Source: Nitrospira sp. | Lineage (GTDB): Bacteria > Nitrospirota > Nitrospiria > Nitrospirales > Nitrospiraceae | Length of the DNA: 38,263 bases | Direction of reading: 5' to 3' | Assembly (NCBI GenBank): GCA_025360665.1 | Contig: JANYBU010000359.1 | Location: 1 to 38,263 of the forward strand | Made by a program: the position numbers and the translations under genes | Shown: positions 16,802 through 26,073 of the stretch, in pieces | Position numbering within the stretch: position 1 is the first letter of the stretch | Layout: every line of letters begins with the position of its first letter | Notes under the pieces: model-generated | Database searches by the model: none | Told to the model about the DNA's origin: nothing | The model's input: the letters and a program-made list of their open reading frames with translations, nothing else

Positions 16802-17908
16802 TCAGACGATCCCTTGGGCGCTTGTTAACACACTGGCGATTGGCGAAGAACCGGCGAGAGCCGTTTGCGCGTTCAACACGCTAATCCGTGCGGCGACCTT
16901 GGACGCCATGGCCCGGAACGCAGCAGCCAGGGGCGAGGCTGGTTCGTTGATCACGATCGGTTCACCCCAATCACCCCCAATTCTCAGTCGTGTATCCAGC
17001 GGGATGTTGCCCAGGAAGGGTATTCCAAGATTGACGGCGGCTTGCTTGCCACCACCGTGCGCAAAGATGTCGGTTCGAGTGCCGCAACGGGGGCAGATGA
17101 AATAACTCATGTTCTCGACGATCCCCAAGATCGGTACCCCGGCATCCTTGAACATACTGAGGGCTTTCACGACCACATGGACGGAGGCCCGTTGAGGAGT
17201 TGTGACGAGGACCACTCCGGCGAGGGGAACCAACTGGGTCAGACTCAACGATGCGTCGCCGGTTCCCGGGGGGAGATCGACCACGAGATAATCCAACAGC
17301 CCCCACGTCACGTCGCGGAAGAGTTGCCGCAGGGTAGTATGGACCATAGGGCCACGCCAGAGAACGGGGGCGTCTTCGGGAATCAAGCTGCCCAGAGAGA
17401 TGAAACGGACACCATGGCGCTCCAGTGGCGTGAGCCGATTCTCAGCTGCCTTCGGTGCACTGCGGTCGCCCATCATGATGGGCACATCCGGGCCATACAG
17501 ATCCGCGTCCAACAGGCCCACCTTTGCGCCGGCCATTCCCAATGCGACGGCCAGATTGACGGCAACGGTGGTTTTACCCACTCCGCCCTTCACGCTGCCG
17601 ACCGCGACAATGTTTTTCACATCAGGCAAGAGATTCTGTTGGCCTGGGAACGTTGCCGCGGTCACCGTCGCCGTGAAACGCACCTCGACCTGATTGACTC
17701 CGGGTAGGTTCAGGAGCGCCTGCCGGCATTGTTGTTCAATATCGGTTTGCAGGGGGCAGGCGGGAGTCGTCAGGTTCACGGTGACTCGCACGGTGTCTTC
17801 GCGAATCTCGACACCGGTAACCATGTTTAGGGACACGAGATCGCGGCCCAGCTCAGGGTCTTGGACAGCCCGGAGTGCCGCAAGCACGTCTTCAACTGTG
17901 ATCATCAT
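16802..17908 (-). CDS. mrp: Mrp/NBP35-type iron-sulfur carrier P-loop ATPase
   Basis: VGSVKGGVGKTTVAVNLAVAL...GLLDADLYGPDVPIMMG...LVVDLPPGTGDASLSLTQ...IVENMSYFICPRCG; N-terminal DUF59. Confidence 0.96.
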   Translation of the reverse strand: MMITVEDVLAALRAVQDPELGRDLVSLNMVTGVEIREDTVRVTVNLTTPACPLQTDIEQQCRQALLNLPGVNQVEVRFTATVTAATFPGQQNLLPDVKNIVAVGSVKGGVGKTTVAVNLAVALGMAGAKVGLLDADLYGPDVPIMMGDRSAPKAAENRLTPLERHGVRFISLGSLIPEDAPVLWRGPMVHTTLRQLFRDVTWGLLDYLVVDLPPGTGDASLSLTQLVPLAGVVLVTTPQRASVHVVVKALSMFKDAGVPILGIVENMSYFICPRCGTRTDIFAHGGGKQAAVNLGIPFLGNIPLDTRLRIGGDWGEPIVINEPASPLAAAFRAMASKVAARISVLNAQTALAGSSPIASVLTSAQGIV

Positions 17909-17988
17909 CGTGACCTGTTGATCTTGATCCAATGACCACACACCACTCCAGAACATTTCCGGCTGGTCTCCAACGCATGTACCTTCTC

Positions 17989-18012
17989 CATGTGCATGTG
18001 CATGTGCATGTG
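17989..18012. repeat. (CATGTG)x4 short tandem repeat
   Basis: catgtgcatgtgcatgtgcatgtg. Confidence 0.95.
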
Positions 18013-18035
18013 GGTCATACTTTCTGTCTATCCGC

Positions 18036-19136
18036 TTAGAGTCCTGGCCTGAATGAAAAATTCAGCACACGTGTCATTTCATCCGCGGGGAAGCGGGGAA
18101 CCGGGCGGACCAGTCTCCCCTCGGTTACAAATGTGACTCTCTTCCGAGCCGGGACGATGGTGCCGATGCGTGTCGCTGCAATGCCCGATCGGGTTAGGCG
18201 TCGGAGGATCGCCTGCATCCGGCTTGGGTCCGCACAGATGATGAGGGCACCTGACGCAATGGCCCCGAGAGGATTCATGCCGAAGTCGTCACAGAGTCGG
18301 CGTCCCTCTGGCAGAATTGGGATCGCCCGTTCGTCAACCTGGACTCCAACCTGGGCAGCCTCTGCGAGTTCATACAGGGCCGCGCTCAGGCCGCCTTCTG
18401 TCGGATCATGCATCGCATGAACTCCGCCGACCGCCAGGGCAATGGTCGCGTCACGGACGATGCTCACGCCGGGGTCTGTGAAATACCGACGGCACCGGGC
18501 CACGAATCGCGCCGAGTAGCGATGCCGGAGTTCCTTGCTCTTCTCACGTGCCAGGATCGAAACCGCTTCGATCGGGATGCCCTTCGTGAGCAACACGGCG
18601 TCTCCCACGCGGGCCCCTGCTGTGGTGATCAATCGGTTTTTTGGGCACTGTCCAAGAAGGCAGCCGACGACCACGGGTCGAGTCACCGCGCCGGTCACCT
18701 CCGTATGACCGCCGCACAGTGAGATCTTCAGTCTGCAGCAGGCTCTCCCGATCTGCGAAAAGATACGGGACACCTCGGCCCTCGTGGTTGTCCAGGCCGG
18801 CAGCAAAATTGTAGCGAAAAACCAGCGAGGCAGGGCACCCATCGTGGCAAGATCATTGGCATTGATGGCGAGCGCGTAGGCGCCAATCTCATCCGTCACA
18901 AAGGTGATGGGATCTGTTTTGACAATCACATACTCTCCACCTACGTCGAGAGCGGCAGCATCAAGACCGATCCCGGCACCCACGATGACGCGTGAGTCGC
19001 GGTTTCTGGTGTAGCGGGCCAGCAGGGTGCGCAGCAACGTGACCGGGAGCTTTCCGATCGGGAGCGAACGGCCTCCCCGCCCGGGCGATACCGCTGCTGT
19101 GAGACTCGTGCTGTTGGTGAAATGAAAAGAACCCAT
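18036..19136 (-). CDS. AIR synthase-related / HypE-like protein
   Basis: GIGLDAAALDVGGEYVIVKTDPITFVTDEIGAYALAINANDLATMGALPRWF...GGHTEVTGAV...MHDPTEGGLSAALYELAEAAQVG. Confidence 0.85.
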   Translation of the reverse strand: MGSFHFTNSTSLTAAVSPGRGGRSLPIGKLPVTLLRTLLARYTRNRDSRVIVGAGIGLDAAALDVGGEYVIVKTDPITFVTDEIGAYALAINANDLATMGALPRWFFATILLPAWTTTRAEVSRIFSQIGRACCRLKISLCGGHTEVTGAVTRPVVVGCLLGQCPKNRLITTAGARVGDAVLLTKGIPIEAVSILAREKSKELRHRYSARFVARCRRYFTDPGVSIVRDATIALAVGGVHAMHDPTEGGLSAALYELAEAAQVGVQVDERAIPILPEGRRLCDDFGMNPLGAIASGALIICADPSRMQAILRRLTRSGIAATRIGTIVPARKRVTFVTEGRLVRPVPRFPADEMTRVLNFSFRPGL

Positions 19137-19164
19137 CCGAACGGTATTCGGCGACACCCAGAGC

Positions 19165-19377
19165 CTAAGCCGGCCCGCCGCCTTCCTTTTCGATCTTGCG
19201 TTTCTTGGACACCGCTTCTGCCTGCACCACGTTCTTGCAATGCTCACACACCCAGTGGCCATACAACAGCGCCGGCCCCACCACTCCGCAGAGAAGACAA
19301 TAGCTAGGTTCTTCGAACGGCGGCTTCTCCTCTCGTTTTTCTTCCCTGTTCTGTTCCGTTTTCTCCGACTTCACCAT
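19165..19377 (-). CDS. small CxxC...CxxC zinc-ribbon-like protein
   Basis: SYCLLCGVVGPALLYGHWVCEHCKNVVQAEAVSKKRKIEKE. Confidence 0.6.
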   Translation of the reverse strand: MVKSEKTEQNREEKREEKPPFEEPSYCLLCGVVGPALLYGHWVCEHCKNVVQAEAVSKKRKIEKEGGGPA

Positions 19378-19433
19378 CGTAGCCTCCGTTGTATCTCAAG
19401 CGATCGTCGTGTGATGCTCTGACCTATTTTCTC

Positions 19434-20867
19434 CTACCCCTTCACACAAATGAGCGGTTCAAGCCTGGCGACCTTCCGCGCCAGGTGCGCGTCATCCGCC
19501 GCGTCCACCACCTCACTGACATTCTTGTACGCGCCTGGCGCTTCCTCGGCGACTCCCCTCATGGATGGACTGCGAATCAGAATTCCACGCGAGGCTAACT
19601 CCTTCACCACATCTCGACCATGCCACTGTCGAAGCGCCTGATGCCGACTCATACTGCGACCAGCTCCATGACAGGCAGACCCGAACGCCAACGTCATGCT
19701 CTCCTCTGTCCCCACAAGCACATACGAGGCCGTGCCCATCGTGCCGCCGATCAGGACCGGTTGGCCCACGGCTCGTAAGGCTGGGGGAATATCAGGATGG
19801 CCGGGGCCGAAGGCTCGCGTCGCTCCCTTGCGATGGACGAAGAGACGAGTGGCCGTTCCGTCGATAACATGCTCTTCGACTTTGCAGGTGTTATGGGAGA
19901 CGTCGTACAGCAGTGCGAGCGTGGCTTGTGGCAACAGGTCGGCGAAGACCTGCCTAACGAGATGCGTGACGATCTGACGATTGGCAAGTGCGCAATTGAT
20001 CGCTGCCCGCATTGCGCCAAGATATTCTTGTCCCACTTCGGAGTTAATCGGGGCACAGGCCAATTCACGATCCGGCAGTTCGATGTGGTAACGAGCTGCG
20101 CTCATGACCATGCTCTTGAGGAACTCGGTGCCGATCTGATGGCCGAGTCCACGCGAGCCGCAATGGATGCTGACGACAAGGTCTCCTGCACGGAATCCAA
20201 AGATCGCCGCCGCTTCTGCATCGAAGATCTGCACGACCTGTTGCACTTCGAGATAGTGGTTCCCTGAACCGAGCGTCCCCATCTCATCCTGCTGGCGTTT
20301 CTTGGCGTAATCCGATACGCACTCTGGTTTAGCGCCGGTCATGCGGCCGTGCTCCTCGATGAATTCAAGATCCTCATGCATCCCGTAGCCCTGTCCCACT
20401 GCCCAGCTTGCGCCTCCGGTAAGCATGGCATCCATCTCGTGCCGATCCAAGTGCACCTTCCCGGTACTTCCTACGCCGGCGGGAATGCGATGAAACAAGG
20501 CATCAGCCAGTTGCTCCTTCACCGGCTGAAGATCTTCGACCGTGAGTCCCGTGCGAAGCGCCCGGACTCCACAGGAAATGTCGAAGCCCACACCGCCGGC
20601 AGACACGACCCCTCCGAGATCGGGATCGAACGCGGCGACTCCGCCGATGGGAAACCCATAGCCCCAATGGGCATCGGGCATCGCATAGGAGGCTCGGACG
20701 ATCCCCGGTAGGGTTGCGACGTTCGTGACTTGTTCATAGACCTTCTCGTCCATGTCACGAACCAGAGCTTCGCTGGCATAAATCACGCCTGGCACCCGCA
20801 TCTTGCCGCGAGGAGAAATGTGCCATTCGTCGGGCCCTCGTCGCTTCAACAGGTTGAGATCCATCAC
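19434..20867 (-). CDS. rtcB: RNA-splicing ligase RtcB
   Basis: MPDAHWGYGFPIGGVAAFD...GGVGFDISCGVRALRT...LGSGNHYLEVQ...SIHCGSRGLGHQ...YDVSHNTCKVEEH...GSACHGAGRSMSR. Confidence 0.97.
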   Translation of the reverse strand: MMDLNLLKRRGPDEWHISPRGKMRVPGVIYASEALVRDMDEKVYEQVTNVATLPGIVRASYAMPDAHWGYGFPIGGVAAFDPDLGGVVSAGGVGFDISCGVRALRTGLTVEDLQPVKEQLADALFHRIPAGVGSTGKVHLDRHEMDAMLTGGASWAVGQGYGMHEDLEFIEEHGRMTGAKPECVSDYAKKRQQDEMGTLGSGNHYLEVQQVVQIFDAEAAAIFGFRAGDLVVSIHCGSRGLGHQIGTEFLKSMVMSAARYHIELPDRELACAPINSEVGQEYLGAMRAAINCALANRQIVTHLVRQVFADLLPQATLALLYDVSHNTCKVEEHVIDGTATRLFVHRKGATRAFGPGHPDIPPALRAVGQPVLIGGTMGTASYVLVGTEESMTLAFGSACHGAGRSMSRHQALRQWHGRDVVKELASRGILIRSPSMRGVAEEAPGAYKNVSEVVDAADDAHLARKVARLEPLICVKG

Positions 20868-20966
20868 TGCCTCATTTCTTAATGCGATCTAGCAGATTTT
20901 CATAAACCATTTGGGGCCGGAGAAAATACGCGACTATAGAAAGCCACGGACGGGTCCAGAAGCTCC

Positions 20967-21092
20967 AGCAGGCTGTTCAAAAAGGCCGGCCAGCAAGGCC
21001 GCAGCAAGCGAAGAGGCGAGGCGTACGCTTCGGTACGTTGAGCCTCTGCGCGACGCGAGAACGCCGCTGGCGGCATTTTTCAACAGCCTGCT
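20967..21092. repeat. palindromic interspersed repeat family 2, copy B
   Basis: agcaggctgttcaaaaaggccggccagcaaggccgcag...gctggcggcatttttcaacagcctgct. Confidence 0.88.
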
Positions 21093-21534
21093 ACACATCC
21101 ACCACACACTGCGCTACCCAGCGCCCCTCCTCATCCTGCTTCAGGGAGAGCTCGGTGTAGGTCGCGCCTTTCACTTCGACGTCCGGTTGATGTCGCGCCA
21201 CCTCGATCGGCTCTCCCCATGCCGTCGCGTGCAATGAATGGTCGTTGAAGCGAACGTTGAAGCGGCTGAACAGCATCCTTCTCGTGGCCATTTCATAGAC
21301 GAGCGCATTCAGCCAATCGACCAGCAGCAACTCATCATCAGGCGCCTCACAGACGATCGGCACCGATTGTGTTGGAGCGACAGACCCTAGATCCGTGATC
21401 ACGGCCGTCAAGGCCTGCGCCGCGCATTCAAACGCCTCTTCCTTGGTTGAACCAATACCTCGCACACCGACATCGGCCTGATGCGGGAAATGTTCCCAGC
21501 TTCCTTGCACGGTCTCGGAACGAGGGGGGTGCAT
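21091..21534 (-). CDS. archease
   Basis: [37 protein letters not shown]...[27 protein letters not shown]...[15 protein letters not shown]. Confidence 0.95.
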   Translation of the reverse strand: MHPPRSETVQGSWEHFPHQADVGVRGIGSTKEEAFECAAQALTAVITDLGSVAPTQSVPIVCEAPDDELLLVDWLNALVYEMATRRMLFSRFNVRFNDHSLHATAWGEPIEVARHQPDVEVKGATYTELSLKQDEEGRWVAQCVVDV

Positions 21535-21609
21535 GATTAATGATCCTCGTAAAGATTGCAGATCGTCACAGAACACTTCTTGTGCCTGTGCCTCTGTACC
21601 GCTCCATTC

Positions 21610-22527
21610 CTAAAGCCAGTCCTGTTGAGCCTTCTCCGCCTTTTCTCCCCACATCGCACTGAGGGGGATCTCGGTGAGCACGTAGGCTCCCGGGTTAAGT
21701 TGTGGAAGGGCGCGAGCGGCAGCGACCATGACCTGAGCCGTCAGGACGGCGTCGTCTAAGCGCGCTTCCAATAGCAAATGGTGGTGTCCGAATCGTCCCG
21801 GAGGGCCTCGTCGATCGAGGACCACTCCCCGCCCTTCTTGTTCCAGCTCCGCGAGACTCTCAACGGGAAAGACCTGCGTGTTTTCACGGAGAAAGAGGGG
21901 ATCGGCACGGACGGCTTGAGTGATCCTGTCTGCATCCGCTCCCTGCTCCAATTCGACATAGACGTACCGCTGCAATCTCCCATCGGTGGCTCGCACTTCG
22001 GCACACAGAGCATCCTTCACCCCGACCATGCTCCGGGCCATCGTGGTGTGACGGAGACTGATGCCTGTGTGATGCCGCGTCTCCGTCGATCCCCCCGGCG
22101 TCAACAGGGCAAACCACGAGCGGAACACCGACAGCGCGCCGGGGTCCCATCCCGCTCCCACGATAGCCTGCGCCCTATGATGGAGGGCCACCTTGTGGAT
22201 TGCGTTCTTATGGGCATGAAGCGCCTCCCCATGCAGCGTGGCACAGTCCACGATCGGAATTCCATGCTGAAGGATCTGATACGCAGTCTCCATGACGGCG
22301 TTTGTCGGCACACAGAGGAGCGCTACGTCGACATCCCTCGCCTGACCGATGTGGGTGGTCACTGGAATGGATCGGAGTGTCTCCGGGAGCTTTCCCCCTG
22401 CACTTGCCGCTCGACGCACGATGGCCGCCAGACTGAGATCGTGGCTCAGGGAGATGAGTTCCGCACAGACCTGTCCCACCCTGCCGAACCCGACGACTGC
22501 GAGACGTAATGGTTTCACGGGTGACAT
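21610..22527 (-). CDS. meso-diaminopimelate dehydrogenase-like oxidoreductase
   Basis: RLAVVGFGRVGQVCAEL...IVGAGWDPGALSVFRSWFALLTPGGSTETRHHTGISLRHTTMARSMVGVKDALCAEV, resembling Ddh. Confidence 0.75.
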   Translation of the reverse strand: MSPVKPLRLAVVGFGRVGQVCAELISLSHDLSLAAIVRRAASAGGKLPETLRSIPVTTHIGQARDVDVALLCVPTNAVMETAYQILQHGIPIVDCATLHGEALHAHKNAIHKVALHHRAQAIVGAGWDPGALSVFRSWFALLTPGGSTETRHHTGISLRHTTMARSMVGVKDALCAEVRATDGRLQRYVYVELEQGADADRITQAVRADPLFLRENTQVFPVESLAELEQEGRGVVLDRRGPPGRFGHHHLLLEARLDDAVLTAQVMVAAARALPQLNPGAYVLTEIPLSAMWGEKAEKAQQDWL

Positions 22528-22534
22528 TCGCTCC

Positions 22535-23095
22535 CTACTGCCAGACAAGAATCTCCGGCGCCCGCCGTTGAACCGGCGGCGTCTCCCCGCTAGGATAGCC
22601 CGCGACGACGGGGAACACCGGCACATAACCGTCCGGGATGCCGAGACTTCGCTTGATCCTGGCCTGGTTCAACCAGGGTCGCGCAAACCCGATGGGGCAG
22701 GTGCCCAAGCCCATCGAGCAGGCGGCGAGCATCAGATTCTGTGCAGCGAGGGAACAATCTTCCTCTCCGTTATGCGCATCCGGTCTCGCACAGATGACGA
22801 TGAGCGTCCCCGCCCGATGGAAGATATGGTAGTCGGAACTGGAGACCATGTCGCGATACTTCGCGAGCGGGGAATCCGTCTTGAGATGCTTCAGCACGTA
22901 GGCTTTGATACGGTCGGACCAAGCTGCGAGCTGTGTTGGATTCTGAATCACAGCAAATGCCCAGGGCTGCTCGTTCATCGAGCTGGGAGCGTGAATCGCG
23001 GCCTTGATGAGGGCCTCGACGGTCGATTTATCGACCGGTTGATCGGTATAGGCTCGCACGGAGCGGCGGCTGTAGATCGCTTCCATCACGTCCAT
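22535..23095 (-). CDS. nitroreductase family protein
   Basis: MDVMEAIYSRRSVRAYTDQPVDKSTVEALIKAAIHAPSSMNEQPWAFAVIQ...AAQNLMLAACSMGLGTCPIGF. Confidence 0.95.
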   Translation of the reverse strand: MDVMEAIYSRRSVRAYTDQPVDKSTVEALIKAAIHAPSSMNEQPWAFAVIQNPTQLAAWSDRIKAYVLKHLKTDSPLAKYRDMVSSSDYHIFHRAGTLIVICARPDAHNGEEDCSLAAQNLMLAACSMGLGTCPIGFARPWLNQARIKRSLGIPDGYVPVFPVVAGYPSGETPPVQRRAPEILVWQ

Positions 23096-23155
23096 CGCAT
23101 CCCCCCATGCCCGCGCGAAGAGAACGGGAGTAGAGGCCATCTCGCAGCGCGGACC

Positions 23156-23377
23156 CTACCAGAGACCAAAGTTCACGTCCTTGAACGGAATCGTTTCCCA
23201 TTGCTCTTGTTCCACATCCAAAATCCCGATTTCGAGATTCGACGGAAACACTCTCATCCCCTTCGGTCGGACCCAGGTATCCGACTTCAAGGACTTGAAG
23301 TACAGATGGGGTCTGGCTTGGGCATAATCTCGTGCATGAAATAGTTCCAGTAATTGCAATGCGTCGGGAAATGTCAC
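23156..23377 (-). CDS. hypothetical small protein
   Basis: 73-aa ORF MTFPDALQLLELFHARDYAQARPHLYFKSLKSDTWVRPKGMRVFPSN. Confidence 0.6.
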   Translation of the reverse strand: MTFPDALQLLELFHARDYAQARPHLYFKSLKSDTWVRPKGMRVFPSNLEIGILDVEQEQWETIPFKDVNFGLW

Positions 23378-23794
23378 AGTGTCCTCCTCCTACGTTCCAG
23401 CCAACCTTGCCAGCTCCTTCAATCAATGAGCAATCGGAATGCCGGACGCCAACGATTAGCATTCTTTCCCCCTAGGATCTCCCTTTGCAGAGCAATCACG
23501 ATGAGATCGGATCATTCCGGGGGGTTCACAAATCAGATAAGAAGGACGACGAATTCTAATCTTCTGGAATCCTAGCGACCTTTCGCCACAGCGGGGTTGC
23601 TGCATCTGTAGCGGATTTCCACAGGCATCGCAGCGGTCCCTTCGTTAGTCAATTTCAAACCCAGGAATTTCCTATAAGTTGACGGCGGATCGGTGCTCAG
23701 GTGACATGGCCCCGTTCTTGCCATTGGAATCACAGCACCAGTCATCGAAACGCATTGGTTCGGGGTTCAGCGTAGAGAAGGAAGGGCTCATGCT

Positions 23795-24133
23795 ATGAGA
23801 ACGAAGTTATGCTCGCTCTGTCTTGTTTTCGCGATTGGACTCGTGGCCCTGACGACCCCCCTCGCGACCGCCGCAGCAGAGACCATCCAGCGGACGGTGC
23901 GAGGTACAGTGATGGCGACAAATACTGCCGTCGATCCTCAGACGATTGTCGTGAAAGTCGTGCTGCTCAATAAGGAAGAGTTGATTGTGGGGGCTCGTGT
24001 CCCAACTGACACCACAATCACGCGAGGCACGCGAGCTACCAGATTGGCCGACCTCAAGGTGGGAGAAGCAGCCGAGCTTACATACCTGAAATCGCCGGAT
24101 GGTTTGATTGCACGATCCATTCACGTTCGATAA
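23795..24133 (+). CDS. secreted hypothetical protein
   Basis: MRTKLCSLCLVFAIGLVALTTPLATAAAE signal peptide; beta-rich remainder. Confidence 0.75.
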   Translation: MRTKLCSLCLVFAIGLVALTTPLATAAAETIQRTVRGTVMATNTAVDPQTIVVKVVLLNKEELIVGARVPTDTTITRGTRATRLADLKVGEAAELTYLKSPDGLIARSIHVR

Positions 24134-24146
24134 CCAAGGAGCGCCC

Positions 24147-24758
24147 ATGTCGACCCGGTGCCACCTGTCCTATTTCCGTGTCTGCCTCTGCCTGCTTATT
24201 GTTGCGATGCTGTCCGGCTGCGCAAGCCGCAAGGTCGTCACGACGGTTGAAGACCAGAGTTATGCGCCGGGGCCGACACCCCAAGCCCAAGCGCCTGCGT
24301 CAGCCCAGCCGGCACCAGTCCAGGTTGAAAAGTCGACGCCCCCGCTTGTGGTGGAAGAAGCACGGGTCGTGGAACAACCGATTGCTCCCGTCCCTCCGTC
24401 GCAGGCGCCGGTGCCTCAGGCCAGGCCGATACGCGAACTATCCGATATCTTTTTTGATTTTGACCGGTTTGTGATTCGCGATGATGCTCGATCCGGGCTC
24501 GAAGCCAACGCCGGTCTTCTGAAGTCACAATCCGGCAAAAAGATCCTGATCGAAGGCCACTGTGACGAGCGGGGCACGAGTGCCTATAACCTGGTCTTGG
24601 GTGAACGTCGCGCGCAGGCGGCCGCACAGTATCTCCGGGACCTCGGCGTCCCCTCATCACAGATGCAGATCACGAGTTATGGGAAAGAGCGCCCATTTTG
24701 CGCGGAACACAGTGAAGCCTGTTGGCAGTCGAATCGACGGGCTCACTTCACCAGATAA
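24147..24758 (+). CDS. pal: peptidoglycan-associated lipoprotein (OmpA domain)
   Basis: Lipobox MLSGCAS; DIFFDFDRFVIRDDARSGLEANAGLLK...ILIEGHCDERGTSAYNLVLGERRAQAAAQYLRDLG. Confidence 0.94.
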   Translation: MSTRCHLSYFRVCLCLLIVAMLSGCASRKVVTTVEDQSYAPGPTPQAQAPASAQPAPVQVEKSTPPLVVEEARVVEQPIAPVPPSQAPVPQARPIRELSDIFFDFDRFVIRDDARSGLEANAGLLKSQSGKKILIEGHCDERGTSAYNLVLGERRAQAAAQYLRDLGVPSSQMQITSYGKERPFCAEHSEACWQSNRRAHFTR

Positions 24759-24827
24759 TCAGCGAGCATGTGAAGATGCCAGTCGGAGGAACGGTCCTCG
24801 AGAGTCCTTGAATGTAAGGAGGGTCCT

Positions 24828-25454
24828 GTGAAGAGACGTCGGACGCTGCTCATGTGTTGGGTCAGTCTCATTGCCTTGGCTGGATGCGCCGGCACAGGCG
24901 AGATCATTCCACTCCAGATCCACCCCATCGTGACCGGATCTGAGGGGGTCGCAAGGCAGAGGGCCGCCGTTCGGGTGGCGGTGGGCTCGGTCGAGGACGG
25001 TCGGAGCCATAAGACCGGCCTTGGAGTTCGGACACACCTGTGGGGAGGTGTCAGCTATTTCGATGTCCCGGGAGGCAACCCCGCTGACGTGGTCGCCCAG
25101 GCCCTGACCGATTATCTGACCGCGAAGGGTTGGCAGGTGACCAAGCGAGGGACCGGCGACGCCGGGGCCGATGTTGTCCTCACGGGAAAAATCCTCGACT
25201 TTTCAGTCCACGCCAAGAGTCGAGTCGGCTTCACCGAGGTCACGACGAAGACGAAGCTCACGTTACAAGCACAGAATGTCGCAGACGGGAGCACGATCCG
25301 CATGACCCTGAATGGGAGTGGAGGCGACGACGTCTTTTGGTTTGATCCGGAGGATGCCAAAGCGCTTGTGAATGACGTCTTGACCGACAGTTTTGGCAAG
25401 TTGGTCCAGGATACGACGGTTGAGAACAAGCAGTTACGGCTGAAAAGCCCGTAA
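24828..25454 (+). CDS. YajG-like lipoprotein
   Basis: MKRRRTLLMCWVSLIALAGCAG lipobox; VGSVEDGRSHKTGLGVRT...VVAQALTDYLTAKGWQV. Confidence 0.7.
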   Translation: MKRRRTLLMCWVSLIALAGCAGTGEIIPLQIHPIVTGSEGVARQRAAVRVAVGSVEDGRSHKTGLGVRTHLWGGVSYFDVPGGNPADVVAQALTDYLTAKGWQVTKRGTGDAGADVVLTGKILDFSVHAKSRVGFTEVTTKTKLTLQAQNVADGSTIRMTLNGSGGDDVFWFDPEDAKALVNDVLTDSFGKLVQDTTVENKQLRLKSP

Positions 25455-25488
25455 CAAAACCAGCTGCTTCTAGCAAAGGAGGATTCCA

Positions 25489-25956
25489 ATGAAAGTCCAA
25501 GATATTATGACCAGCGATGTGCAATGTTGCGGCCCGGCCACGAATTTGACTGCCGCCGCCAAAATGATGTGGGACAGCGACTGCGGGGCTCTGCCCATCC
25601 TGAATGTTCAAGGCCAGGTGATGAGCATGATCACGGATCGCGACATCTGCATGGCCGCAGCCACCAAAAATAAACCGGCGTGGGACATCACCGTCTGGGA
25701 AACAGTGTCCGGAAAGGTTTACACCTGCCACATGTCCGATGATGTCCATACGGCCCTGGACATCATGAAACGGGAAAAAGTCCGACGGCTTCCTGTCGTG
25801 GATGAAGACGGGGTGCTCCAGGGCATCGTCGCCATGAACGATTTCGTCCTCCTCGCCGGAGAGGCGAAGGGGGGAAAGGCACCGGCTCTCTCCTACGAGG
25901 ATGTCGTGCGGACGATGAAGGCGATCAGCGCGCACCGGGTGCTCGTCGGCATCTAA
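25489..25956 (+). CDS. CBS domain protein (CBS pair)
   Basis: MKVQDIMTSDVQCCGPATNLTAAAKMMWDSDCGALPILNVQGQVMSMITDRDI...VRRLPVVDEDGVLQGIVAMNDFV. Confidence 0.94.
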   Translation: MKVQDIMTSDVQCCGPATNLTAAAKMMWDSDCGALPILNVQGQVMSMITDRDICMAAATKNKPAWDITVWETVSGKVYTCHMSDDVHTALDIMKREKVRRLPVVDEDGVLQGIVAMNDFVLLAGEAKGGKAPALSYEDVVRTMKAISAHRVLVGI

Positions 25957-25965
25957 ACCGGAAAT

Positions 25966-26058
25966 GTTTAATGAGGAATTATGAATGTTGAATTTGTATC
26001 GACACTCGGGGCGCCATTGCGGGTAATTCATCATTCAAAACTCATAATTCAACATATA
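25966..26058. repeat. AT-rich imperfect palindrome
   Basis: tgtttaatgaggaattatgaatgttgaattt ... aattcatcattcaaaactcataattcaaca. Confidence 0.6.
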
Positions 26059-26073
26059 GCCTCGTGAGGCGCC

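Noticed and set aside
16425-17105. 226-aa plus-strand ORF
   Set aside because: Runs through the direct repeat, the antisense of the DegP relic and antisense of mrp; not a real gene.
16865-17707. 280-aa plus-strand ORF
   Set aside because: Antisense to mrp.
22349-23344. 331-aa plus-strand ORF
   Set aside because: Antisense to the clearly coding nitroreductase and Ddh-like genes.
25258-26034. 258-aa minus-strand ORF
   Set aside because: Antisense to the YajG-like and CBS genes.
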